From positions 62,001 to 126,000 of the forward strand of contig DISZ01000015.1 in NCBI GenBank assembly GCA_002422085.1: a stretch of DNA of 64,000 nt, read 5' to 3'. The stretch comes from Rhodobacteraceae bacterium UBA6197 (lineage in GTDB: Bacteria; Pseudomonadota; Alphaproteobacteria; Rhodobacterales; Rhodobacteraceae). The notes under the pieces are model-generated. The model was not told the origin of the DNA. It saw only the letters and a program-made list of their open reading frames with translations, and did not search any database. Positions 16,511 to 25,101 of the stretch are shown here, in pieces. Every line of letters begins with the position of its first letter. Within the stretch, counting starts at the first letter, position 1. The position numbers and the translations under genes were made by a program.

Positions 16511-16720
16511 GCGCGCAGGCCACGGCTGGTCCCGTGGGAACGGTGTAGGCAGGATGCGGCAGAGCCTTGGGGAACGGGGCGCGCAGGCTGCGGGGGGGGC
16601 CTTCGGGTGCGGTGTGCGTGGGGCTCGGTCGGTCCTGTGGGAACGGTGTGCGCTGGCTGCGGTCCGTCCTTGGGAAACGGGGCGCGCGGGCCACGGCTGG
16701 TCCTGTGGGGCCTCTCTGCC
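16511..16720. repeat. Imperfect 34-36-nt tandem repeat, about six copies
   Basis: The gap between the divergent P450 and GNAT genes is filled by about six diverged units of the form GGCnnCGG...GTCCTGTGGGAACGGTGTGCGC; clear anchors are GTCCCGTGGGAACGGTGT, CCTTGGGGAACGGGGCGCGC, GTCCTGTGGGAACGGTGTGC and CCTTGGGAAACGGGGCGCGC. There are no unique spacers of equal length, so it is a minisatellite and not a CRISPR array. Translated frames across it are repetitive and low-complexity. Confidence 0.8.
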
Positions 16721-16792
16721 GAGGGGCGCGGACTCGGATAGGGGTTGACCTCGGCGCAGCCATGCGCGCTCTTGACCAAAACGGAGGATACG

Positions 16793-17239
16793 ATGGCTGT
16801 CACAATCCGCCCGGTTCGGACCGATGACCACGCCGACTGGCTTGGCCTGTTCACCGCCTATGCCCGCTTTTATCGACAGGATTTGTCGCCTGAAACCGCC
16901 CGCATCGTCTGGGACTGGATCCATGACCCCGCCAACCCGTTCTGGGCGGATCTGGCGATCGACGGCGCAGGCACTGCGGTCGGGCTGGTGCAATACCAAC
17001 TGATCCACCGCTCTTTGGGCGGCAGCATGACCTGCTACCTGTCGGATCTGTTCACGGCGCCCCATGCGCGTGGCCTTGGCGCGGGGCGCGCGCTGATCGA
17101 CCATGTGCGCGGCTTTGCCCGCGACCGGGGCTTGCCCGGCGTGCGCTGGCTGACGGCCGAGGACAACACCACCGCGCGCGCGCTTTATGACAGCTATGCC
17201 CCGGCCTCGGGGTTCATCCTCTACACACTGCCAAGCTGA
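16793..17239 (+). CDS. GNAT family N-acetyltransferase
   Basis: The 148-residue protein has the acetyl-CoA binding motif A of GNAT enzymes, LFTAPHARGLGAGRALIDHVRGFARDRG (about residues 82-109), followed by VRWLTAEDNTTARALYDSY, the usual motif B. The start at 16793 is preceded by ACGGAGGATACG. The acceptor is unknown; the size and ARALYDSY ending are common to small-molecule or protein acetyltransferases. Its stop is only 7 bases before the dctB start, so it may be the first gene of a GNAT-dctB-dctD unit. Confidence 0.88.
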   Translation: MAVTIRPVRTDDHADWLGLFTAYARFYRQDLSPETARIVWDWIHDPANPFWADLAIDGAGTAVGLVQYQLIHRSLGGSMTCYLSDLFTAPHARGLGAGRALIDHVRGFARDRGLPGVRWLTAEDNTTARALYDSYAPASGFILYTLPS

Positions 17240-17246
17240 GCACGCG

Positions 17247-19037
17247 ATGCCCCGGCGCCTCTTGATCCTGTGTCTGTTTCTGGCATTTGCCACCGGCGTC
17301 ACCAGTTTCGTGTGGCGCTTTTCGGCGGCCGAGGCGCTGGCGCGGCTGGAGGAACGCGGCAGCGCCGATTTGCGGCTGGCAGCGGATCGGCTGAACGCGC
17401 ATTTGCAGCGTTTTCGGGCCATCGCGGTCTTGATGGCCGATCATCCCAGTGCGCGGGCGATGGCGGACGGAGCGGGTGGCGCGACTGACCTTGAGTCGGT
17501 AGAACCCGGGGCGGCAGAACCCGGGGCGGCTGACCTGGATCGGCTGCTGTTGAGCGTGGTCGATACCTCGGGGCTGTTGTCGCTGACACTGGTCACGCCC
17601 GAGGGGAAGATTCTGGCCGCGTCGGACGGGCGCCGGGGGCAGATGCCGTTGACGCCCGATCTGATCCGCGCGAGGCAAGGCGCGCTGGGGCTGTTTCACG
17701 CCGTCGATCCGGCCACGGCGCGGCGCTACTTTTCCTATGCGGCGCCGGTCTTTGCCCCCGAAGGGGCGGTGGCGGGCGCCTTGCTGCTGCGGCTTGACGT
17801 CGAGGGGCTCGAGGCCGCCGGGCGGGGCGATGCGATGCCGGTCTGGTTCGTCGACGATCAAGGCGTGGTGTTCGTGACCAACCGCGATGAGATGCGCTTT
17901 CGCCAGTTGCAGCAGTCGGCCACGCCTGACCCGGCGATCTATCCTGCCGGTCTGGTGCGCCCGTTCGTGTCGGTTCGGGAATACGCGGTGGCGGGGCGGC
18001 GGCTGTGGCGGGTTCACGGCGGGCCCTATCTTCCGGCCCGTGCGCTGCCGCTGACACGGCCTTTGCCGGTGATCTCGATGACCAGCACCGCGCTGGTCGA
18101 TGCCGCCCCGGCGCTGCGCTATGCAGCCCTTCAGGCGGCGGTGGCGGCGGCGCTGTCGTTCGGCTTCGGAGCGGTGCTGATGGCCTTGGGCGAACGCCGC
18201 CGTGCGCTGACCGAGCGGCTGGCCGACAAGGCCCGCGCCAACGCCGCGCTTGAGGCGCGCGTTCAGGAACGAACCGCCGCGTTGCAAGAGGCCAATGACC
18301 AGCTGACCCGCGCGCAGGCCGATCTGGTGCAGGCGGGCAAGCTGTCAGCCTTGGGCCAGATGTCGGCGGGGATCAGCCACGAGTTGAACCAACCGCTGAT
18401 GGCGATCGGCTCTTATGCCGAAAACGCGGGACTTTATCTGGAACGCGGCCGATCCGCCGAGGCGGCGCAGAACCTGACCCGGATCTCGGAACTGGCACGC
18501 CGGATGGGCCGGATCATCAAGAACCTGCGCGCCTTTGCCCGGCAGGAAAGCGAACCGATGCGCGATGTCGATATGGTTGCGGTCATCGCCTCGGCGCTGG
18601 AACTGGTGCAACCGCGATTGGATCGTGCCGGGGTCAGCCTGCATTGGCACCAGCCGTCGGCACCCGTTCTGGTGCGTGGCGGCGAGGTGCGGCTGGGGCA
18701 GGTGGTGATCAACCTTCTGTCGAACGCCGCCGATGCGATGGCCGCAAGCCCGCGCCGCGACATCACGCTGACGCTGACCCGCGAGGCCGCGCGGGTGCGC
18801 CTGATGGTGGCCGATACCGGCCCCGGCATCACCGAACCGGGGCGGATTTTCGACCCGTTCTATTCCACCAAGGAGGTCGGCAGCGCCGAAGGCATGGGGT
18901 TGGGGCTTTCGATCTCTTACGGGTTGGTGCAAAGCTTTGGCGGCGCGATTACCGGCCAGAACCGCCCCGATGGCGGCGCGGTCTTTACGGTCGAACTGGA
19001 TGCGGTCACCAGCGATCGGAAAAAAGAGGCACGATGA
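17247..19037 (+). CDS. dctB: C4-dicarboxylate-type sensor histidine kinase
   Basis: This is a 596-residue membrane kinase. Segment LLILCLFLAFATGVTSFVWRF (about 5-25) and a second one near residue 295 (AAVAAALSFGFGAVLMAL) flank a periplasmic sensing domain of about 260 residues, the DctB layout with double PAS fold. The cytoplasmic part has a coiled linker (ALEARVQERTAALQEANDQL), the H-box SAGISHELNQPL (His378), N-box QVVINLLSNAADAM, and G boxes DTGPGI and GMGLGLSISYGLVQSFGG. It is paired by a 4-base overlap with the response regulator and lies upstream of the TRAP genes dctPQM, so sensing of succinate, malate or fumarate is the likely role. Confidence 0.9.
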   Translation: MPRRLLILCLFLAFATGVTSFVWRFSAAEALARLEERGSADLRLAADRLNAHLQRFRAIAVLMADHPSARAMADGAGGATDLESVEPGAAEPGAADLDRLLLSVVDTSGLLSLTLVTPEGKILAASDGRRGQMPLTPDLIRARQGALGLFHAVDPATARRYFSYAAPVFAPEGAVAGALLLRLDVEGLEAAGRGDAMPVWFVDDQGVVFVTNRDEMRFRQLQQSATPDPAIYPAGLVRPFVSVREYAVAGRRLWRVHGGPYLPARALPLTRPLPVISMTSTALVDAAPALRYAALQAAVAAALSFGFGAVLMALGERRRALTERLADKARANAALEARVQERTAALQEANDQLTRAQADLVQAGKLSALGQMSAGISHELNQPLMAIGSYAENAGLYLERGRSAEAAQNLTRISELARRMGRIIKNLRAFARQESEPMRDVDMVAVIASALELVQPRLDRAGVSLHWHQPSAPVLVRGGEVRLGQVVINLLSNAADAMAASPRRDITLTLTREAARVRLMVADTGPGITEPGRIFDPFYSTKEVGSAEGMGLGLSISYGLVQSFGGAITGQNRPDGGAVFTVELDAVTSDRKKEAR

Positions 19038-20257
19038 CGCAGAAGGTTCTTTTGGTCGATGACGACCGCGCGGTGCGCGAAGCGCTGGGGCAGACGCTGG
19101 ATCTGGCCGGGCTCAGCCCGGTGCTGGCCGGCAGCTATATCGAGGCCAAGGACCACATCACCGACGCCTTCGCCGGGATCATCGTGTCGGATCTGCGGAT
19201 GCCGGGCAAGGACGGTTTTGCACTGCTGGAGCACGCCCGCCGGGTTGACAGCGAACTGCCGGTGATCCTGTTGACCGGCGAGGGCGACGTGCCTGCGGCG
19301 GTGCGCGGCATGGCCTCGGGGGCGTTTGATTTTCTGGAAAAGCCCTGCACCCCGCGTGATTTTCTGGTGGTGGTCGAAAAGGCGCTGAAAACGCGCGCGC
19401 TGGTGCTGGAAAACCGCGCGCTGAAGCGCGAACTGACACGCGGCGATGCGGCGGCACGCTTGCTGGTGGGCACCTCGCCGGTGGCCGAGGCGCTGCGCGA
19501 GGCGACCCGGGCTGCGGCCCGTTCGGGCGCCGAGGTGCTGATTACCGGCGCGCCCGGCGCGGGCAACTCGAAGGTGGCCGAGGTGATCCACCTGCTGTCG
19601 GCCGCAGCGATGCGCGCCTTTGTCAAACTGCCCGCCGTCAGCCTGACACCCGAGGCGTTGCTGGCCGGCATTGGCCGCGCCGAAGGCGGCACGCTTTACC
19701 TTGACGAGGTGGCCGACCTGCCCGCCGCGGTGCAGTTCGCGCTGTTGGAAGGGCTGGAAAACCGCCCCGCAACGCGGCTGATCGCGGGCACCTACCGGCC
19801 GCTTGCCAGCCTTGCCGAGACCGGCCAGTTCAACCCCGATCTCTATTGGAAACTGGATGTCGTGCGGGTCCGCGTCCCGTCGCTTTCCGAACGTCCCGAA
19901 GACATTCCACAGCTGTTTCGCGCCTATGTGCAAACGGCGTGCGAACAGTCCTCATTGCCGATGCCCGAGATCCCGCCCGAGCTGACCGCGCAGTTGATGG
20001 CGCAACCCTGGCCCGGCAACTCGCGTGCCCTGATGAGCGAGGCGATGCGCTTTGCCATGGGCCTGACCCCGGCGCCGCAAGAGGCCGCGTTGGGTCTGGT
20101 CGAACGCATGGCGCAGGTCGAGCGGTTTTTGTTGATCGAGGCGCTGACCCGGGCGCGCGGCCATGCCACCGAGGCGGCCGCCGCGTTGCAACTGCCGCGC
20201 AAGACCTTTTACGACAAACTGGCCCGGCACCGGATTCGCCCCGAGGATTACCGCTAG
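19034..20257 (+). CDS. dctD: DctD-like response regulator with a degenerate AAA+ domain
   Basis: The protein has 407 residues. The receiver (1-120) is intact, with phospho-acceptor Asp53 in VSDLRMPGKDG. The middle domain resembles NtrC/DctD AAA+ domains but is damaged: Walker A reads GAPGAGNSK, with Asn where the essential Lys should be; the region that normally carries ESELFGHExGAFTGA is deleted, leaving TPEALLAGIGRAEGGTLYLDEV; and the arginine-finger segment is FNPDLYWKL. Walker B (GGTLYLDE) survives. The C-terminus is a normal Fis-type helix-turn-helix (ATEAAAALQLPRKTFYDKLARHRI). Without GAFTGA it cannot contact sigma-54 in the usual way. Rhodobacter capsulatus NtrC, which also lacks GAFTGA, activates sigma-70 promoters; I infer a similar mode here. 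Confidence 0.88.
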   Translation: MTQKVLLVDDDRAVREALGQTLDLAGLSPVLAGSYIEAKDHITDAFAGIIVSDLRMPGKDGFALLEHARRVDSELPVILLTGEGDVPAAVRGMASGAFDFLEKPCTPRDFLVVVEKALKTRALVLENRALKRELTRGDAAARLLVGTSPVAEALREATRAAARSGAEVLITGAPGAGNSKVAEVIHLLSAAAMRAFVKLPAVSLTPEALLAGIGRAEGGTLYLDEVADLPAAVQFALLEGLENRPATRLIAGTYRPLASLAETGQFNPDLYWKLDVVRVRVPSLSERPEDIPQLFRAYVQTACEQSSLPMPEIPPELTAQLMAQPWPGNSRALMSEAMRFAMGLTPAPQEAALGLVERMAQVERFLLIEALTRARGHATEAAAALQLPRKTFYDKLARHRIRPEDYR

Positions 20258-20305
20258 CACTTTGGCCCGCTTTGTGCGGGATTCCGCCGTTTTGGCGCTA
20301 ACAAC

Positions 20306-20323
20306 TGTGTGGGTTTTCGCACA
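20306..20323. promoter_or_regulatory. TGTGTG-N6-CGCACA dyad, candidate DctD operator
   Basis: A near-perfect inverted repeat lies 178 bases upstream of the dctP start, in the 243-base dctD-dctP gap. I find no sigma-54 promoter (TGGCAC-N5-TTGC) downstream of it, consistent with the damaged DctD AAA+ domain. A -10-like TACAAT lies at 20384-20389. Confidence 0.45.
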
Positions 20324-20500
20324 GCCCCCACAACCGCCCCGCACCCTCCTTTTTCCAACCGCCTGTTTTTTCGGCAGAAAACATACAATTCACGACAGGT
20401 TCACGAAACTGTTGATCTGAACGGCGCAAGGCGCTTCCCTTCTGTCAGGCGTCGGCGACGGCGCAAGAGGCCGCAAGGCCACCACCGGGAGGAGAAACCG

Positions 20501-21502
20501 ATGAAATTCATATCAGCCGCGATGACGGCCATTGTTCTTGTGACTTCGGCTGGCAGCGCTTTTGCCAATTGTGACGAAGGCGAAGTCAAGATCAAGTTTG
20601 CCCATGTGACCAATGCCGACAAGCACCCAAAGGGGATTGCCGCGCAACTCTTTGCCGACCGCGTCAATGCTGAAATGAACGGCAAGGCCTGCGTCGAGGT
20701 CTATCCGAACTCGACCCTTTACGATGACGATCAGGTGCTTGAGGCGATGCTTCAGGGCGATGTGCAGATGGCCGCGCCGTCTTTGTCAAAGTTCGAGGCC
20801 TTTACCAAGGTGTTCAACATTTTCGACCTGCCCTTCATGTTCAAGAACATGGCCGCGGTTGACGCATTCCAGTCGTCCGAAACCGGCCAGGCGATGAAAG
20901 CCTCGATGGAACGGCGTGGCCTGAAAGGGCTGGAGTTCTGGCATTCGGGGATGAAGCAATTCTCGGCCAACAAGCCCTTGTTGCTGCCCACCGATGCCAA
21001 GGGACTGAAGTTCCGCGTGCAGCCGTCTGATGTGCTGGTCGCACAGATGGAAGCCCTGGGCGCCAGCCCGCAGCCGATGGCCTTTGCCGAAGTCTATGGC
21101 GCGCTGCAAACCAAGGTCGTTGACGGGCAGGAAAACACCTGGTCGAACAGCTATGGCCAGAAATACTACGAGGTTCAGGACGGGATCACCGAAACCAACC
21201 ACGGTGTGCTGGACTATCTGGTCGTGGTTTCGACCGATTTCTGGGACAGCCTCGATCCGGCGGTCGCGGAGCAGCTTGAAACGATCATGCACGAAGTCAG
21301 TATGGAGCGGAACGCCGCCGTGGGCGACGTCGAGCTGGCCGCGCGCCAGTCGATTCTGGATGCGAAGGGCGTGATCCGCGAACTGACGCCCGAACAGCGT
21401 CAGGCCTGGGTTGACGCGATGATGCCGGTCTGGAGCAAGTTCGTTGACGGTGTCGGTCAGGACAACATCGACGCCGCACAGGCCATCAACGCCGAAAACT
21501 GA
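20501..21502 (+). CDS. dctP: TRAP transporter periplasmic C4-dicarboxylate-binding protein
   Basis: The 333-residue protein has a cleavable signal peptide (MKFISAAMTAIVLVTSAGSAFA). The mature part has DctP-family blocks: KIKFAHVTNADKHPKGIAAQLFADRVNAEMNG, VYPNSTLYDDDQVLEAMLQGDVQMAAPSLSKF, the binding-helix region GLKFRVQPSDVLVAQMEALGASPQPMAFAEVYGALQTKVVDGQEN, which contains the conserved Arg for the carboxylate, and DYLVVVSTDFWDSL. It captures dicarboxylates in the periplasm for DctQM. GGGAGGAGAAACCG is a very strong ribosome binding site. It is followed by a large hairpin before dctQ, so it is likely made in excess. Confidence 0.95.
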   Translation: MKFISAAMTAIVLVTSAGSAFANCDEGEVKIKFAHVTNADKHPKGIAAQLFADRVNAEMNGKACVEVYPNSTLYDDDQVLEAMLQGDVQMAAPSLSKFEAFTKVFNIFDLPFMFKNMAAVDAFQSSETGQAMKASMERRGLKGLEFWHSGMKQFSANKPLLLPTDAKGLKFRVQPSDVLVAQMEALGASPQPMAFAEVYGALQTKVVDGQENTWSNSYGQKYYEVQDGITETNHGVLDYLVVVSTDFWDSLDPAVAEQLETIMHEVSMERNAAVGDVELAARQSILDAKGVIRELTPEQRQAWVDAMMPVWSKFVDGVGQDNIDAAQAINAEN

Positions 21503-21508
21503 TCGATT

Positions 21509-21540
21509 GGCCGGGCGCGCCGCTTCATGCGCGCCCGGCC
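21509..21540 (+). terminator. Strong hairpin between dctP and dctQ
   Basis: A 12-bp perfect stem GGCCGGGCGCGC/GCGCGCCCGGCC with an 8-base loop begins seven bases after the dctP stop. It has no T-run. It probably lowers read-through or protects the dctP message, giving more binding protein than membrane subunits. Confidence 0.7.
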
Positions 21541-21610
21541 GCATATCGACCCCGACCGGGGGAACCGGCTCTGATCTTGCATCGGAACAGCATTACGAGG
21601 GGGAGGGGAC

Positions 21611-22291
21611 ATGAGCGCCAAATACGAGCCCAGGTCGGCGTTGGCCCGCGCCGTCAACAGCTTTGAGGAAGCCGCCATCGCGGTCATTCTGGGGCTGATG
21701 ACGATGATCACGTTTATCAATGTCTTGCTGCGCTATGTGTTCAACACATCCATTATCTGGGGGCTCGAAGCCTCGCTGATCCTGTTCGCGTGGCTGGTGC
21801 TGTTTGGCATGTCCTATGCGGTCAAGGTCACGGCGCATCTGGGTGTCGACGCGGTGATCGGGATGATGCCGTCGCGGACCCGCCGGGTGATGGCGCTGGT
21901 GTCGGCGGCACTTTGTCTGGCCTATGCGGTCTTCCTGCTCAAGGGGGCCTGGGATTATTGGGCGCCGTTCGGCGGCTTTCAGCAGACCGGAGGGCGCTGG
22001 TTCCCCGATGGCTTCATCAAGACCCGCGATCAGGGCTGGTATGAAACCGAAACCGTGCCGATGCCCGACTGGTTGCGCTTTATCGAACCGACCTTTAACG
22101 CGGGCGAACACTACATCAAGCTGCCCCGCTTCATCCCCTATTTCATCCTGCCGCTAGGATCCGCGCTGTTGCTGTTCCGTCTGGTGCAGGCAAGCTGGGA
22201 ACTGGTGCAGGGCCGCCGTGAGGGCCTGATTGTCAGCCACGAGGCCGAAGATGCCGTGGAAGACGTCCGCCACATGAACTTCGAGGAATAA
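21611..22291 (+). CDS. dctQ: TRAP transporter small membrane subunit
   Basis: The 226-residue protein has four predicted membrane segments (about residues 20-42, 55-77, 95-115 and 175-195) and DctQ features such as FINVLLRYVFNTSIIWGLEASLILFAWLVLFGMSYAVK. It is longer than a minimal DctQ because of an insertion (about 115-170) between segments three and four, a feature of the long-form subunits paired with C4-dicarboxylate DctM. The ribosome binding site is GAGGGGGAGGGGAC. The dctM start follows three bases after the stop. Energy comes from the sodium or proton gradient, not ATP. Confidence 0.93.
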   Translation: MSAKYEPRSALARAVNSFEEAAIAVILGLMTMITFINVLLRYVFNTSIIWGLEASLILFAWLVLFGMSYAVKVTAHLGVDAVIGMMPSRTRRVMALVSAALCLAYAVFLLKGAWDYWAPFGGFQQTGGRWFPDGFIKTRDQGWYETETVPMPDWLRFIEPTFNAGEHYIKLPRFIPYFILPLGSALLLFRLVQASWELVQGRREGLIVSHEAEDAVEDVRHMNFEE

Positions 22292-22294
22292 GCC

Positions 22295-23743
22295 ATGGAC
22301 GTCATTCTTCTTTTCGTGATGGTCGTCGGCTTCATGCTGATCGGCGTGCCGATTGCCATTTCGCTGGGCCTCAGCTCGATCCTGTTCTTGCTCTTGTTTT
22401 CGACCACCTCGCTCGCCTCGATCGCGCAAACGCTTTACCAGGCGATGGAGGGGCACTCGACGCTGCTGGCGATTCCGTTCTTCATTCTCGCGTCCAGCTT
22501 CATGTCGACCGGCGGCGTGGCCAAACGGATCATCCGCTTTGCGATTGCCTGCGTCGGCCATCTGCCGGGCGGGCTGGCCATTGCCGGGGTGTTTGCCTGC
22601 ATGCTGTTTGCCGCGCTGTCGGGGTCAAGCCCGGCAACCGTGGTCGCGATCGGCTCGATCGTCATCGCGGCGATGCGGCAGGTGGGGTATTCAAAAGATT
22701 TCGCGGCCGGTGTGATCTGTAACGCAGGCACGCTGGGGATCCTCATTCCACCGTCGATCGTGATGGTTGTCTATGCTTCGGCCACCGACGTCTCGGTCGG
22801 GCGGATGTTTCTGGCCGGCGTGATCCCGGGGCTTTTGGCGGGCGCAATGCTGATGGTCACGATCCTGGTCATCGCAGTCTGGAAGAAACTGCCGAAAGGC
22901 GAGTGGCTGGGCTGGGGCGAAGTCGCGGCCAGCTTTGCCGACGCCTTCTGGGGGCTGATGCTGATTGTCATCATCATGGGCGGGCTTTACGGCTACCCCT
23001 GGATCGGCACGCATGATGTGACCGGCGCCGATGGGCTCAGCGGGCGGGTCTGGGGCTATTACTGGGCCGGGGGCGCCTTTACCCCGACCGAGGCCGCCGC
23101 CGTGGCCGCCGTCTATGCCTATTTCGTTGCGAATTTCGTCTACCGCGACATGGGTCCGCTGACACAATCGGGGGGCAACACGCCGCTGTGGCAAAAGCCC
23201 TGGGTGCTGCTGACGGCGTTTTTTCACAAGGACACCAAGGCGACGCTGTTTGATGCCGGAAAGCTGACCGTCACGCTGATGTTCATCATCGCCAACGCGC
23301 TGATCCTGAAGCATGTTCTGACCGACGAACAGATCCCGCAAATGATTGCCAATGCGATGCTCAGCGCTGGCATGGGCAAGATCGTCTTCCTGATCATGGT
23401 CAACGTGATCTTGCTGATCGGCGGTCAGTTCATGGAGCCTTCGGGTCTGATCCTAATCGTGGCGCCCTTGGTCTTTCCGATCGCAATCAGCCTTGGCGTC
23501 GACCCGATCCATCTGGGCATCATCATGGTGGTCAACATGGAAATCGGGATGATTACACCACCCGTGGGGTTGAACCTGTTTGTCACTTCTGGCGTGGCGG
23601 GGATGCCGATCATGCGGGTGGTGCGTGCAGCACTGCCGTTCCTCGCGGTCCTGTTCGTCTTCCTGATCATGATTACCTATATCCCGTTCCTGTCTACCTG
23701 GCTGCCGACCAGCGTCATGGGACCGGAGACCATCATCAAGTAG
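22295..23743 (+). CDS. dctM: TRAP transporter large permease subunit
   Basis: The 482-residue, strongly hydrophobic protein has about twelve membrane segments with family signatures LGLSSILFLLLF, FFILASSFMSTGGVAKRI, LFAALSGSSPATVVAIGSIV, and in the second half GGQFMEPSGLILIVAPLVFPIA and MEIGMITPPVGLNLFV. A hydrophilic insertion around residues 245-300 is typical of long DctM forms. It forms the transport channel with DctQ. It ends the dct cluster; a repeat and a terminator follow before the convergent tpiA. Confidence 0.95.
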   Translation: MDVILLFVMVVGFMLIGVPIAISLGLSSILFLLLFSTTSLASIAQTLYQAMEGHSTLLAIPFFILASSFMSTGGVAKRIIRFAIACVGHLPGGLAIAGVFACMLFAALSGSSPATVVAIGSIVIAAMRQVGYSKDFAAGVICNAGTLGILIPPSIVMVVYASATDVSVGRMFLAGVIPGLLAGAMLMVTILVIAVWKKLPKGEWLGWGEVAASFADAFWGLMLIVIIMGGLYGYPWIGTHDVTGADGLSGRVWGYYWAGGAFTPTEAAAVAAVYAYFVANFVYRDMGPLTQSGGNTPLWQKPWVLLTAFFHKDTKATLFDAGKLTVTLMFIIANALILKHVLTDEQIPQMIANAMLSAGMGKIVFLIMVNVILLIGGQFMEPSGLILIVAPLVFPIAISLGVDPIHLGIIMVVNMEIGMITPPVGLNLFVTSGVAGMPIMRVVRAALPFLAVLFVFLIMITYIPFLSTWLPTSVMGPETIIK

Positions 23744-23758
23744 CGCGGGGTCCAAAGT

Positions 23759-23868
23759 CGGAAGCCTCCGGCGGGGATATTTGCACGAAGTTGAAAGGGC
23801 AGCGGAGGTTTCTGCTGCCCTTGTCGTTTCTTTTTGGCTGAAATACTCCCGCCGGAGGCGCTTTCAGG
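23759..23868. terminator. Intergenic repeat pair enclosing a rho-independent terminator
   Basis: Two arms of the intergenic repeat (CCTCCGGCGGGGATATTTGC at 23766 and GAAATACTCCCGCCGGAGGC ending near 23861) enclose a 9-bp hairpin AAGGGCAGC/GCTGCCCTT followed by GTCGTTTCTTTTT. It lies between convergent dctM and tpiA and should stop transcription at least from dctM. Confidence 0.85.
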
Positions 23869-24610
23869 CAACCTCAAGTGCGGAGATGATGGCCCCGAAA
23901 TCCGCGGCCTTCAGGCTGGCGCCACCGACCAAGGCGCCATCGACGTTCGAGGTGGCAAAGATCTCGGCGGCGTTCGCGGGTTTGACCGAACCACCATAGA
24001 GCAACCGGATCTTCGCGCCTTCCGCACCGAACCGGCCCAGCAGTTGCGTCCGCAAGAAGTCGTGCACTTCGGCGATCTGCCCGAGCGTCGGCGTGCGCCC
24101 GGTGCCAATCGCCCAGACCGGCTCATAGGCGATGACGGTTGAACTGCCGGTGGCCCCGTCCGGCGTCGAACCGGCAAGCTGGGCCCCGATCACCGCCAAT
24201 GTTTCGCCGGCATCGCGCTGCGCTTCGGTCTCGCCGATACAGATCACCGCGACCAGTCCGGCAGCTTTTGTCGCCTCGGCCTTTGCGCGGACCTGGGCGT
24301 CGGTTTCGTTGTGGTCGGCCCGTCGCTCTGAATGACCCAGGATCACGTGGCTTGCCCCCGCGTCGGCCAGCATTCCCGCTGCGATATCGCCGGTATGCGC
24401 GCCTGAGGCCGCGGCATGGCAATCCTGCCCGCCAATCCGGAACGGTGCGTTTTTCACGCGCTCCGCCATCCAGGCGATCAGCGTGGCCGGAGGCGCCAGC
24501 AGCACGTCGCACGCCGGGTCGGGATGGGCTGAGACAAGCGCATCGACCTCGGTCAGGCTTGCCCGTGTGCCGTTCATCTTCCAGTTTCCCGCCGCCATTT
24601 TACGCCGCAT
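23864..24610 (-). CDS. tpiA: Triosephosphate isomerase
   Basis: The enzyme interconverts dihydroxyacetone phosphate and glyceraldehyde 3-phosphate in glycolysis and the Calvin cycle. The 248-residue product keeps all catalytic parts: Lys11 in GNWKMNG, the electrophilic His in ILGHSERR, the base Glu in AYEPVWAIGTG (loop 6), and the phosphate-binding LLYGGSVKPANA and DGALVGGASL. The ATG at 24610 has GAGGGAGAGACAC upstream; the Met four codons later is a weaker choice. It is transcribed alone and is convergent with dctM. Confidence 0.97.
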   Translation of the reverse strand: MRRKMAAGNWKMNGTRASLTEVDALVSAHPDPACDVLLAPPATLIAWMAERVKNAPFRIGGQDCHAAASGAHTGDIAAGMLADAGASHVILGHSERRADHNETDAQVRAKAEATKAAGLVAVICIGETEAQRDAGETLAVIGAQLAGSTPDGATGSSTVIAYEPVWAIGTGRTPTLGQIAEVHDFLRTQLLGRFGAEGAKIRLLYGGSVKPANAAEIFATSNVDGALVGGASLKAADFGAIISALEVA

Positions 24611-24738
24611 GTGTCTCTCCCTCGATTGGTTGTCGGAAAAAGACTAGGGCAGGGCGCGGCCTGGCGCAAAGCGCAAATGCGCGCATCCCGACACTTTGCT
24701 CCAGAGTGGATCCGGCTCGGAGATGCCCCTGTGCTGAC

Positions 24739-25101
24739 CTAGTCGGCCGCGGGCATATCCTTGAATTTGATCGACTCGCCGCAGCCGCAAGCCTCGGCGA
24801 CATTGGGGTTCTTGAACTTGAATCCGGCCTCGAGAAGCCCGGCTTCATAGTCGATCTCAGTGCCGAACAGGAACATCTGCGCCATCGGCGCAATCAACAC
24901 CCGTGCCCCGGATTCTTCGACGACCTCATCCATCGGACCGGCTTCGGCGGCGATCTCCATCGTGTATTCCATGCCCGCGCAACCGCCCTTCTTGACCCCG
25001 ATCCGCAGCCCGGCCGCATTCTTGCGCGCCATGAGGGCGGTGATCTGGGCCACGGCGCGCGGCGTCAGCGTGACCGGAGATTTTCCGGGAATGCCAAACA
25101 T
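24739..25101 (-). CDS. A-type iron-sulfur cluster carrier (HesB/IscA/SufA family)
   Basis: The 120-residue protein has the three invariant cysteines of A-type carriers: Cys41 in KKGGCAGMEY and Cys105/Cys107 in EACGCGES, with LTPRAVAQITALMARKN at the start. It passes Fe-S clusters to target enzymes. It is probably SufA, judging from the neighbour sufT. I use the ATG at 25101, which overlaps the sufT stop by one base (TGATG); a GTG three bases upstream is possible. The remainder of a suf operon (sufBCDS) would be expected upstream of sufT but is not here, so these two genes stand apart in this window. Confidence 0.92.
   Translation of the reverse strand: MFGIPGKSPVTLTPRAVAQITALMARKNAAGLRIGVKKGGCAGMEYTMEIAAEAGPMDEVVEESGARVLIAPMAQMFLFGTEIDYEAGLLEAGFKFKNPNVAEACGCGESIKFKDMPAAD

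Noticed and set aside
16511..16720. Possible CRISPR array
   Set aside because: Units are contiguous and diverged with no spacers of constant length and no cas genes.
20262..20277. Possible sigma-54 promoter (TGGCCC-N5-GTGC)
   Set aside because: Poor match at the -12 element and located upstream of the operator-like dyad, so wrongly placed for dctP.
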